In this document: positions 23,170 to 33,225 of the stretch, piece after piece
Position numbering within the stretch: the stretch's first letter is position 1
Layout: each line of letters starts with the position of its first letter
Origin: Setaria digitata
Lineage: Eukaryota > Nematoda > Chromadorea > Rhabditida > Setariidae
Reading direction: 5' to 3'
Length of the DNA stretch: 35,011 nt
NCBI GenBank assembly: GCA_003640385.1
Contig: RCAB01000595.1
Span: 1 to 35,011, forward strand
The notes under the pieces: generated by a model
Databases searched by the model: none
What the model saw: only the letters and a program-made list of their open reading frames with translations
What the model was told of the DNA's origin: nothing
Program-made: the position numbers and the translations under genes

Positions 23170-24189
23170 GCTAATTGGCTACTTCTGTAGAAATTAATGA
23201 AGAGATCAATAACAGCAATACATCATAAATTCGAATCAATTTGGCTAAATGCATGCTTCTGAAAAGTAATACTCTAAAGTAAAGGAAGAAAATTGAAAAA
23301 ACAACTTCGATCAAATTTTTTATTCTTACAAAAGCAAAAAGAAAGGAGGTGATTAGATAAAAGTGATAACAAGGTAAGTTTAAGGATGGAAGGGAAAGAG
23401 AAAAATGAGAGAAAATTCAGAAATTTTGACAAATATTAATATCTTTCGCATCACATAATGCACTGGTCTTTAAATATTTGAAAAATCTCCACTTGTTCCA
23501 TTTCGTTTCATTTCAGAAAAGTCTTTCTTTATAGCTAAAAAAAAAGAATTTTAGAAAAAAATCAAAAATTTAAAAACTTCGCAAACTTTGATTTATTTCT
23601 TGAATTAAACGAGACTTCCCATCTTAGATAAATTAAATTAGAAGTAATTTTAAGATTTTAGGTTTTTTTTTTTTGGATAAATGATGAAAATTATGCTGCA
23701 GTAAAATAGTTTTATGGTAGCCATCGATTTAAAAAAAAAAAAGAATGCAAAAAACCATTTTTAGATGTGAGTCGAGGGAACGAGCAATCGTTTTAAATTA
23801 TTCTGGACTAAACAGAACACTTTTTGAATCCTTGCGTTTATCTCAAAAAAAAAAAAAAACAAAAAAAAAAGAAAACAAAATGACTGAAAAAAATAAAAAC
23901 AAAAAGACGAAAAAAGAAGATCAATTACCTTATTATTGTTAAGTTTAATACGAGGAAATTTTTATTTCCTGTTCATTTCCCTATTGTAACTTGATAAAAT
24001 ATATATTAATTAATAACAGGACCTATCGATGTATGATTGTTGAAATTAAAATAATTTCATTTATGATTAAACTTCCTTTTTTTGAAGCTATTCAGCGGCA
24101 ATTCTCACTGAGCACCAAAAATGTGTTATTTATAAAATGTACACACAAAAGGAAGGTAAAATATTTCTTACATATTTAAATTATTTTTT
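23170..24189. other. AT-rich stretch, no gene recognised
   Basis: Includes a Lys-rich low-complexity frame at 23745-23942 driven by poly(A). Nothing else is recognisable. Confidence 0.5.
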
Positions 24190-25310
24190 AATCATAATTT
24201 GGAAGAGAGAAAAAGCAATAAAATATTGACCTCATTGGATTAACATACAGCTCTTAAAATAATACAGTTTTCACGTGAATAAAAACAGGTTTGAAAATTT
24301 TGACACATTAGTGTAAATCAAAACTGTCCGTTTCATGGACTGCCAACCTACTATAATAATGAATATTTATCAAAGTTAACTATTTCATTAGCCTTATTCT
24401 AGGATTTGCTTTTTCCGTTGCAGACGTGGCAACTGAAAAACAAAGCCTTGATTAAATGATAAGAATTGAACTCTTAAATAATTTGATTTTATTACTACTC
24501 AGGTGATCAACTACGCCAGCTCATGTGACCTAATTACTACGGGATTGTTGAAGGATGAGTGTTAAAGGAAAAAATAATCATTAATATTTTGGAAAAAAAT
24601 TGCCTTTTTTTTAAAAAAAAATGATATTAATCTGATAATAAAATGCCACTTTTAAATAATTTTGGCAGTGGTCAGACAAAGAATGTAAAAAATATACATA
24701 GAAGAAATTAAAAAAGAAAATGCGAAAAATGTCAAATACATTAAAATGCAAAGAAAAATATCGAAGATAAAATTACATCACATTGAGATGTCATATTTTA
24801 ATCTTTCCGTGAAATCGAATTCAATTTCAAGATTTCAATTTGTTTGGAAAAGCAAATTTTAACAATATCAATTAACATACCACTTTGAGATGAAGAAACA
24901 TGATAAGAAATATTGATAAGATAATATGAGGTCGGTGAAATATCGTCACGTCGAATGGAAAAGAAACATATTTTATAAATTTCTTTATTGAAAAGAAAAG
25001 AAAGCAAAAAAAAGATTGTCAATTAATAATCCAATTTTCAGTATTTCACTATCCACCATATTGAAATGAAGAAATAGGACATGAAGGACAAAAAGTTTGA
25101 AAATAATAATTAAAAAAATTGTCAACTTAAGCGATAACATTAATAAAAAATAAAGAGTAAAAAAAGGATAAAAGGTGGAAATGAATTGTTAACCGAAGAG
25201 AGAGAGACAGGGAGGAGAAAGGAGAAAGAGAGAGAAGATTAGAAAAAAGGAACTGATTAATACTGAAAAAGAGAAAATAGAAATGAAAGACGAAAAATTG
25301 AATGGTGTGC
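24190..25310 (+). repeat. Copy 1 of a diverged duplicated segment of about 1 kb
   Basis: Aligns by eye, in the same orientation, with 32322-33225. Anchors include CTCTTAAAATAATACAGTTTTCACGTGA (from 24251) against CTCATAAAATAACACAACTTTCATGTGA (from 32385), GTGATCAACTACGCC against GTGATCAACGTATCA, and AAATAGGACATGAA (25072 and 32983) followed by AGTTTGAAAATRATAATTAA. Both copies then share a purine-rich GAGAGA tract and the sequence GAGAAAATAGAAAT. The offset falls from about 8134 to 7911, so copy 2 has net deletions of roughly 220 bp. No conserved open frame is evident. Confidence 0.85.
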
Positions 25311-25556
25311 AATTAGTTAGTTGTTGCTCTCTTAACCGTTTTAAACTGAAATTAATTTTTTTTAAAACCTTTCACTCTTTCTTTTTTTTCTTTTTCCTTT
25401 TTTTTTTTTTTTTTTTTTTTTTAATAATAACCAATTGAATGATTTAATAAATAATTAAATAAGTGAACAAAATTTTGATTTTATTTAAGCATATAATAAA
25501 AAATATAATTCCAAAAAAAGTTATAAAATAAATAAACAAAATGGCTAAACAAATGG
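25311..25556. other. AT-rich stretch with long T run
   Basis: Contains a 25-nt T run at 25398-25422, one of the longest homopolymers in the window. It directly follows the duplicated segment; the similarity to the second copy stops at about 25310. Confidence 0.6.
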
Positions 25557-25699
25557 ATATTTAAGCATCATATATATATATATATGATTATATATATATA
25601 TATATGATGCTCATATATATATAGATGCTTAAATATGATATATATATATTTAATTAATTACATATATATATATATTAAAAAAAAAAATTATATATATAT

Positions 25700-25738
<39 letters not shown>

Positions 25739-25815
25739 TATATATATATAATTATATATATATATATAAATTATATATATATATTATATATACATTAATT
25801 ATATATATAATTAAC
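25557..25815. repeat. AT repeat tract with nested inverted repeats
   Basis: ATATTTAAGCATC (25557-25569) is exactly inverted as GATGCTTAAATAT (25624-25636). Inside it GCATCATATATA...TATATATGATGC (25565-25610) forms a second inverted pair. (TA)n and ATTATAT repeats follow to about 25815. A cruciform or double hairpin is likely in supercoiled DNA. Confidence 0.85.
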
Positions 25816-27300
25816 AAATATCGATAGATCTACACGGTAGCTATAAAATCGGATCATCCATACATTCTCGAAGATTCTTGAGGATAGATTCCTCCTTTTT
25901 TTCTTTCCTTTTCTTTTTTCTTCCTTCCTATTTCTCATTCTTCTTTTCTACAATTTGTAAATTCTAACTTGAACTTCGTCGTCTTTTCATCTGTTTCGTT
26001 TTTGCAATCGATAATGCAGCTGAATTATAAAGTGTAAAGCAATTGAGAAATAAATGTTCATTCGCATTCTTTAAAAATGCAAAAAGAGAAAGGAAAAAGG
26101 AAAGAAAAAGTTAGAAAAGAAACAAAGAAAAACTAACTGAAAAAAATGGAATTGGAAATAGAAATGGAAATTAAAATGAAGGAGGTTGTATTTCTCTTTT
26201 TCTTTTTTTGATGGGAACAGATTATCATAAGTTGTAATTAAAAAGACAAAAAAAAGAATGAAAAAAAACTATTCGTAAACTTTTTCTACAGAATAATCTT
26301 TTAATATTACAAAGTAATAATATCATAACAACAATGGAAATGAAAGAACGTAAAGAAATTCAAATACGTAATTTCTTTTTTAGATTTAATCATTATCGAA
26401 ATATGAACAATGGTTTGAATAAAGGAAAAAAAGTAATAAAATGGAAAAAGATATTTGAAATTATCCCTTGTTTTCATTTTAGGCATAATCTAAATGACTC
26501 GAAAAACAGGATAAGAAAATCAAATTTAAGTATTAGAGTTTAATAAAAATTTAATTGTGATTGTTCAATTTTCCTTAATCTGAGCCTTATCAGAGCATCC
26601 ATAAGTAATTAGAAGTAAAACAAATATTTAACAAATGATTAATTCTTGTTTTTCAAATTTTGTTTCGCAATAATGTAGGTTAAAATTTAAATGGACTTTT
26701 TTCAGTTTTTTCCTTTTTTTAAGCTTCATTTTTTCTCGTTTTTTTTTCCCTTTTGCTTTCGTTCGCTTTCTGAAACAAGTGTTACAATTTTCTATTCATT
26801 TAGAAAGAAATAAAACAGTCAAGAAAAAAGTAAAGCAATTCTGCCAATAATTATTTGTTTTCCAGATTTACGGATTATGGTAATAACTTACATTATTACG
26901 GTATTTATCGTGATTTAATTAGAAAATTAAAGTTAGAAAAATTCGGTGTAATTTTTGCTTTTAAATAGCAAACAACTAATGAGTAGCGCTAATAGAACAG
27001 CGTGTATAAAAAAGAAATTGTGGGACGTAATGAAAGTTAAATAATTTCAACTGTAAGAAGAAAGCAAAATGGAATAAAAATAAACTTAAAAATTAAAGTA
27101 AAAGTAAAACAAAGAAAGTAGGGTTGTAAGAAGGACGGGAAGGATTAAAAGAAAGGTAAGTCGAAGTGTGAAGAGGAAATGGCCTATAAGCTTGTGAACT
27201 ATAAGCCAAGGATAGGGTAGATGTATTGTTGGCTAAATGGCAAGGTTGCTAGGCACACGAATTGCAAGACAACATGACTAGCATTTAGGATGGCATAGAA
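25816..27300. other. AT-rich stretch, no gene recognised
   Basis: No recognised exon or RNA gene. 27180-27300 is noticeably less AT-rich (from ATGGCCTATAAGC at 27179), but its frames stop within about 15 codons. An open frame at 26334-26543 on the plus strand is Lys/Asn-rich and unremarkable. Confidence 0.45.
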
Positions 27301-27301
27301 T

Positions 27302-27350
27302 AAGACTGGATTAGAGTGTTCTATGTAAGACTAGACTAGAGTGTCTAGCA
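27302..27350. repeat. 25-bp imperfect tandem duplication
   Basis: AAGACTGGATTAGAGTGTTC at 27302 is followed 25 bp later (27327) by AAGACTAGACTAGAGTGTCT. This is a short diverged tandem pair, not purely AT. Confidence 0.75.
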
Positions 27351-27558
27351 GAAAAAAATAAAACAGATTAGTATGCTTTGAGAAGAACTGATTTAGTAAT
27401 GTATGGAGAAGAAAAGAGAGGAAAAACGGAATTAAAAGTATTTAAACGGAAAACTGGAATGGAATGAATAAGGATAAGAAAAATGAAGAAACTGCTTTTA
27501 TGATTATAATATGAAGTATGATTTATATTAAATTTTTCAATTTCTTCACATTTTATAA

Positions 27559-27596
27559 AGCAGATTTTTGATCTGCTGAGTGGAAATAATTCCACT
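27559..27596. repeat. Two adjacent small hairpins
   Basis: AGCAGAT-TTTTG-ATCTGCT (27559-27577) is followed after one base by AGTGGAA-ATAA-TTCCACT (27579-27596). Each has a perfect 7-bp stem. The pairing is clear, but the biological meaning is unknown. Confidence 0.7.
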
Positions 27597-27639
27597 TTCG
27601 CCAGGATGGTTATTCAAAATTTTTTCCTGAAAGCATCAT

Positions 27640-27850
27640 ATAAACCGGAAGTGTTGTTATTTTGAAAGGTGCAGATGCCAATATTTATAAATGAAACAAG
27701 AAATTTCAGGAAAACTTAAGATAAGCTGGAAGTGCTTTTTTGAAAAGAGCCGGAAATATTGTTATTTTAAGCAATAAAGATGGCAATATTCATAAATTAA
27801 ACAGAAGATTTTCGGAGAAGTTTTTAAAGAAATGAATTAAATAAAATAAT
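27640..27850. repeat. Imperfect tandem repeat of about 105 bp
   Basis: CCGGAAGTGTTGTTATTTTG (27645) recurs as CCGGAAATATTGTTATTTTA (27750). The downstream parts also match: GCAGATGCCAATATTTATAAATGAAACA against AAAGATGGCAATATTCATAAATTAAACA, then TTTCAGGA against TTTCGGAG. A third weaker CTGGAAGTGC lies at 27726. This is two diverged copies with no shared open frame. Confidence 0.75.
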
Positions 27851-28182
27851 ATGATGGTAATTGACAATGCAAGATAACTGCCATGATGAATTAATAAATT
27901 TTTACATTCATTTTTGGATCACATCACTTAGATGGAATATGAGGAATTAAAGATTAAAGTGAATTCAAAATTTTCTTGACTACACACTGACCAATTTCAA
28001 GTAATTATGCTGCGTTTTTTTTTAACCAAGTCCTAAATTCCGTTATATTTGAGCAATGAATTCAAATATTCCTGCAAAAATTTTCCAACCTTAAATTTCA
28101 AAATATTTCTACGCTCCTTTCTTCCCTCCTTTTTACCAATACAAAATTAATCTAATTATAATCCGGTTTACCATTTACTTAC

Positions 28183-28395
28183 CATTTCCATGTCTTTCAG
28201 AAGGAATTTATGACAGAAACCGAACTAATCCTCGTCTCTCTGCCACGATGCTACCTCGTATATAGAGTATCACCTTCCGAACCGCCGAGCAAGCCCGGAA
28301 CAAGCAACTCCTAATTCCGGTTTTATGCACCGTGCAAAATAACTAATGCGACCGGGCTCATGCTCAAATCGCCAGAATATTTTATGATGACCTCT
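28183..28395. other. GC-elevated island with splice-like sites on both strands
   Basis: This is the most GC-rich stretch of its length in the window, around 45-50% by eye. On the plus strand a CTTTCAG acceptor ends at 28200, followed by a phase-0 open frame of 37 codons (KEFMTETELILVSLPRCYLV..., ending PSKPGTSNS) with TAA at 28312. On the minus strand the same DNA ends in GAAATG followed by a good donor GTAAGTA (GT at 28182-28181), and an open frame of about 44 codons runs from about 28411 to 28276. It looks like a first or last exon, or a promoter-type island, but neither strand can be proven and no protein family is recognised. Confidence 0.3.
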
Positions 28396-31300
28396 AGGTT
28401 TAGTTTAGTCTCATGTGCCTGATTGGTGTCAGGTGGAAATCTGGAAGAGAAGTTGGATTTTGGGGAGATTTATTGATCTGAAATGATGTTTGTTACCGGA
28501 CCAGAGGTCAAAATTTTAGCAGCTGAGTGGAAAAGTGGAAACTGAAAATTTGTTCTTTTTAAGATGATTTAACTTCAGGCATGAATAGAATCATTCAGCG
28601 ATAAGTCGGAGATATCATGAAGATTTCGGAAATGCATATAGTAACTTCGAAATAAGTTATAATTTGCGTTGCAACTTTATATGCTTGTAAAAGTTATAAA
28701 TACAGTAATATTACCAGATCCTGCTACTTATGCTTATTGATTTGTCTTCTTCTAGATGTAAGTTCTTTTGTGGTACCAATTAATCCCCGCTTAGAGTAGT
28801 AGTTTAGATGGGAACTAGGATTAGTTCACCTACTTATCAGATCATTAATTAGTGTTGATGACAGCTACGTACGTACATCCTATTCTTGTAGACATATGTT
28901 CGTTTTTTTTCTTCGACATTCATATTTCGAAATCATTACTTTCTTAATTATTTTATAACTGAATGGCTTGAATATCTTTTAGTTTAGAAAAAGAAGAAAA
29001 GAATGGAATGTTCTCTTTCATCTATCTCAATGCTACTTTGTTAAAATTGTACGATGAAACTGTATTACCTTAAAGTGAACTTAGCATGCATTGTGAAAAG
29101 TTCACTAATACTTTTGAGAGTACGTCTCAGAATTGTGTCATATTGCGAATTCACACTATGAAGCTTCGTAGTTTTGCTAACAGTTCAGCAGTCTACAATG
29201 TATTTTTGACGTTAAATTTGGCGCAGTGATGATATGAGGATCTTCATATCGATGGAAATGAATGTGGGTAATTGTTTTTTCTCTTTTGTTTAAACTGTGA
29301 ATGAACATTTGTGAAAAGTTGCTAGCAATTTTTTTCTTTTCGTAATTTGAAAAATCTTATGGCATACCAAAGCGGAAATATGATATAAATCTTATGACAA
29401 ATTAATTGATACATCTGCATTTCAGAGTTCTTTTTATATTTCGAAAGGTGATAAAAGAAAAGTGTCATGTGGATTCATTGACTAACGTGATTGAAACCGT
29501 AATAGTGTGATGAAAGTTTCGGATAGTGACGAATGCCGCGAAACTGTTTGAAAAGCAGTGTATTTCTGTGATAAGAAATCTCAGTTGCTGTACCATAATT
29601 GCTTCTTTTTCAGGTTTTTGAATCTATAGCAGAATATTCTGATACAATGCGACCGACATGTGCAGTGGAATGCTATTGTTGATATTTACTTCTTTATTTC
29701 AGAAATCAGTTTAAACTCTCAATATCGATTATGAAAATAGTTGATGTAATTAGTTTCCCGAAATTTCCTCTTTGTCTAATTGGTTCAGTGAAATCGATGA
29801 GTAATTATCTTTAGCGGGTCATTAAATGTTAAGTTCCTAGAATATTTGTACAGTCAGATAATAACACGGTTTCAAAAGAAGAAGAGCATAATCTAATAGT
29901 TAAAAGAGAGCTAGCTAATAATGTTCAATAGAGTCGAAACATAAAAAATGCAATTTTAATAAAATAAGAAATAAAGATTCTATGCTGTAAAAGGATGGGA
30001 GTAAGAATCAATTTTTACGCATATGTTGCTATGAATTTTATTATGTATTTAGTTTGTCTAAGAAAAATTTACTGTGCAAATTCATGATGCTCAACTTTAG
30101 CACTAACGAATTTTAACTGTATTCGAGGGATCACCGTGATAGGGTTTTTCAGATGGCATCCGTGCAATCGTCATTTTGTTTTGCTGCTGTCAGGTTTTCT
30201 GTTATCAGTATCAGTAGTACAGTAGTGTTATGATAAGAGATCATGATAATAAAGCGACATTGCAGTTAAACTGGTAAAGGTAGGAAGATAAAAATAAACG
30301 TTCTTGTAGTTGTTACTGAGGAAGTGAAAACAGAAACGGATCGGATAAATTCTGTTGCCATTTCATTTTCTTCGAGTTAGTTAATTTTTGAATTAGTTCA
30401 GTAATCAATGTTGATTTCGAAACAAGAAATGTAGAAAGTGATAATTAATTTTATGAAAAATCTCTAAAAAATAGCAAAATGTCGAACACGACCACTGATT
30501 TTTAACTTGCAATAGTATAATATCTCGTTAGTTTTGAAAAATGGATTTTGTCGCTTTTCTTTTTTAAAAATTTCCGTTCTCTTATATTTTGATGTTTTCT
30601 GCTCGTAGTTTCAGAATATTTAAAGCAAGAAATTTTATTGTCAACTAAATTTGATACTGATCTCAAAGAAAAATTTTTTTTTCTAGTTAGCGCACTTTGA
30701 TATATTTCCTAGGTGTTTTCAGAAAATGAGAATCTCCCACAGATTTCTGTCCTCACTTCTCATTAGCATAAATTAGCCGTTCATTAGATACTAGCTTTAC
30801 AAACAACTTTGGAAAACATTGAATGGTGGCTTTTTTTGCCAGGATGTGAAATTATTTAACAGGTAATGAGAAAAAGGAATAAGTGTTAGGGGGTGGGAAG
30901 AAAACAGAGATAAGAGATAAAGTAATGGTATTTTTTTTATCGAGAACTGTGAAATTTTATTTGGAGAAATTCACCCTTAATGAGCAAAATTCTGTAGCAA
31001 AATGGTATTGTTCTTAATGTCATTAAAGGGATGCGAATGAATGTAATGAAGATTTTACATCAGTTTACTGCTTTAGTTTATAGTTTAGTTTTTTTTTTAT
31101 ATGTTTTATAGCAAATTTTTTAATTTTTTATTCTTGATTGGCTATTTGAGAGAAATTTCTGCAAAAATTTGTAAGGAATATCGAAAGCTTTTCTAGTTGG
31201 ATTAATTTTATGTGTAACATTAACAGCCTCATTTTGCGTTTGTCAATTAGATAGTTTATATTAGTTATTATTATAACTACTTTTCCTCTTCTCAATAAAT

Positions 31301-32321
31301 AATACTCGCATGAGTAGTAGACAAGATTCATGTTCGTAGATGAATTTATTCAAAAAAAAAAAAAAAAAAAAAGAAGGGAAAAGCAATAAAGTACAAATGA
31401 TGCCACAAATCAGACTGCTTCCTTAAAACATTTAGCTTTGCAAACAAACATTAATGAAATTATTTTCTATACTGCAAAAGTTGCTTGTTTTCTGAATTTA
31501 CATTAGCTAAACCTTTCCATAGGTTGTAAAAGAATGTGGTGAATATTTGGATGATTTGCTGGTTTGTTAGACGTTTTTTCTTAAGAAACTAGCTTTGCAA
31601 GATTGACTTCTTGAATTTATCAGTCTTGCATTCTTATTTTGTCCATATATACTAATTGCTGCTTTAATCGGTATTTAAATATAGCTAATTTACAAAATGA
31701 TAATGGCACTGAATTTTCATTGCTTTCAATTATTTCATTTAAAAATTTACAATTATTATTTTTTTATCTACCGCTTCCAATTACACTAAAGACAATGGAA
31801 TTTTACCGCAGAATTTCCCCTACCAAAAGTTGAATTTTTGGGAATTGAATTTCATCACTGCTTTTGATAAAAAAGAAATCAGTAGAATCAATTGCTGCGT
31901 TCTTTTGTTTTATATAACGCATTCTTTTCTTCATTCTTCATCGTTTCCCTCTCATATCAATTACTCCAAACTAATCACAATATTTTATAAGCTATATAAA
32001 TGATTATAACACTGAGATAAAAATATCCCATTCCATTCCATTTTTGGCTCAACATATTCCAGGGGAATATTTTGCATTTAGAATTGCAATAAAATCAAAA
32101 ATATTTTCATCTTAAAAAAACCTGAAAAAAAATTTTACTATCAGGAGATTTTTTTAATAGTTTTATTATCTCACAACCTTTTTTGCCGGATCTGATAAAG
32201 TAGCAAAGTTTTCATCAAATATCGTCCAAAATTATTCATAAATCAGTATTGAATCAGCAGTTTGTTTCAGATAACGAGAAGTGTGAAACATGTATGATGA
32301 ATTTTCTATTAATGACTAATG
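28396..32321. other. Less AT-rich stretch with possible unassigned exons
   Basis: From about 28200 to 30900 the DNA is visibly richer in G+C (sampled lines about 33-35%, against about 15-25% elsewhere) and poor in homopolymers. Exon-like pieces on the plus strand include a CTTTTTCAG acceptor then 22 open codons (29614-29682) and a TTATTTCAG acceptor then 36 open codons in one frame (29703-29814). A third is TTTTTCAG directly before an ATG opening 26 codons (30153-30233). They do not join into a recognisable protein. From about 30900 to 32321 the usual AT-rich sequence returns, with a poly(A) run at about 31351-31370. Confidence 0.3.
29231..29250. repeat. Near-perfect 20-bp palindrome
   Basis: GATATGAGGA followed directly by TCTTCATATC; 9 of 10 pairs are complementary and the tenth is a G-T type mismatch. 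Short, possibly chance. Confidence 0.5.
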
Positions 32322-33225
32322 ATTTTGGTTAAAAAAAGAAGGCTAATGAAACATTAAACTTGATCTTGTTGCATCAACATGGAGCTCATAAAATAACACA
32401 ACTTTCATGTGACGAAACAAAGTTAGGAAATTTTTACGAATAAAAATCAGGATGTTTACCTTACACTTATTAATTGCTCGTTTCACAGATTATCTACCTA
32501 AATATGTAATTATTACTCATCAAAATGGACTATTTCACTAGCCTTTCTTCTACAATTTTTTCCCTGCACATTTAGTGTTACTAGGATTGTAGCCAGGAAA
32601 AAGCAATGATTAGCTGATCAAATTGAATTTTTAGATTATTTAATTTTAGTACCGCTTAGTTGTTAGTGATCAACGTATCAAATCGTGTGATTTACTCTTC
32701 ACGGAATTAATGAATGAAGAATTTTCATTTAATTTTATAAAAAATAACGCTGGGAGGAAGTAAGCGCTAAAAGAAACGTGAAAATATATTAGACAATGCT
32801 AACTTTTTCAACATGTCCTTCTGAGATGAAGGAGCATAATGATAAAAGATAATGCTGAATTATCGCTCGTTTAATAAAAAACAATTTTGTATAAACTTCT
32901 TTTTATCAATAAGAAAGAAAACAAAAAAAAAAAAGTTGCTGACTAATAATATTTTTTGGTTATCCATCATGATTAAGTGGATAAATAGGACATGAAAGAT
33001 GGAAAGTTTGAAAATGATAATTAAAAAAAATTGTCAACGTAAACGATAATATTACTAAAATAAAAAATTAGAAAGAAGAAAGTAGAAAATAAGCTGTTCG
33101 AAAGGGAGAGAGAGAAGGAAGGAAAGAGAGAGAAAAGGAGAGAGAGAGAAGGTGGAGAAAGAAATTGATTACATGTTGAAAAGGAGAAAATAGAAATAAA
33201 ACAAAAATTTAATGCAAATATCAGA
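32322..33225 (+). repeat. Copy 2 of a diverged duplicated segment of about 1 kb
   Basis: Direct-orientation homologue of 24190-25310, shorter by roughly 200 bp through indels. The last clear match is GAGAAAATAGAAAT (33184) and AAAAATTTAATG (33203); beyond it the two flanks differ. The shared purine tract here (33104-33160, GAGAGAGAG and AAGGAAGG) is homopurine on the plus strand, which explains the Ser/Leu/Phe-rich minus-strand open frame at 33021-33260. Confidence 0.85.

Noticed and set aside
25127..25312. Ser/Leu/Phe-rich minus-strand open frames in both duplicate copies (also 33021-33260) as a conserved gene
   Set aside because: Both arise from the shared homopurine GAGA/GGAAA tract read as pyrimidine codons; the matching residues are low complexity and the rest of the frames do not align.
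28188..28199. Minus-strand TGAAAGACATGG, identical to the first 12 nt of nematode miR-71
   Set aside because: The match ends after 12 nt and no complementary arm lies within precursor distance on either side, so no hairpin; probably chance.
31702..31711. AATGGCACTG, resembling the 5' end of nematode miR-228
   Set aside because: Only 10 nt match and no foldback arm is present nearby.
24190..33225. The paired 1-kb repeats as long terminal repeats of a retrotransposon
   Set aside because: The interval between them has no gag, protease, reverse transcriptase or integrase frames, the copies are strongly diverged with large indels, and no clear TG...CA ends or target-site duplication was seen.
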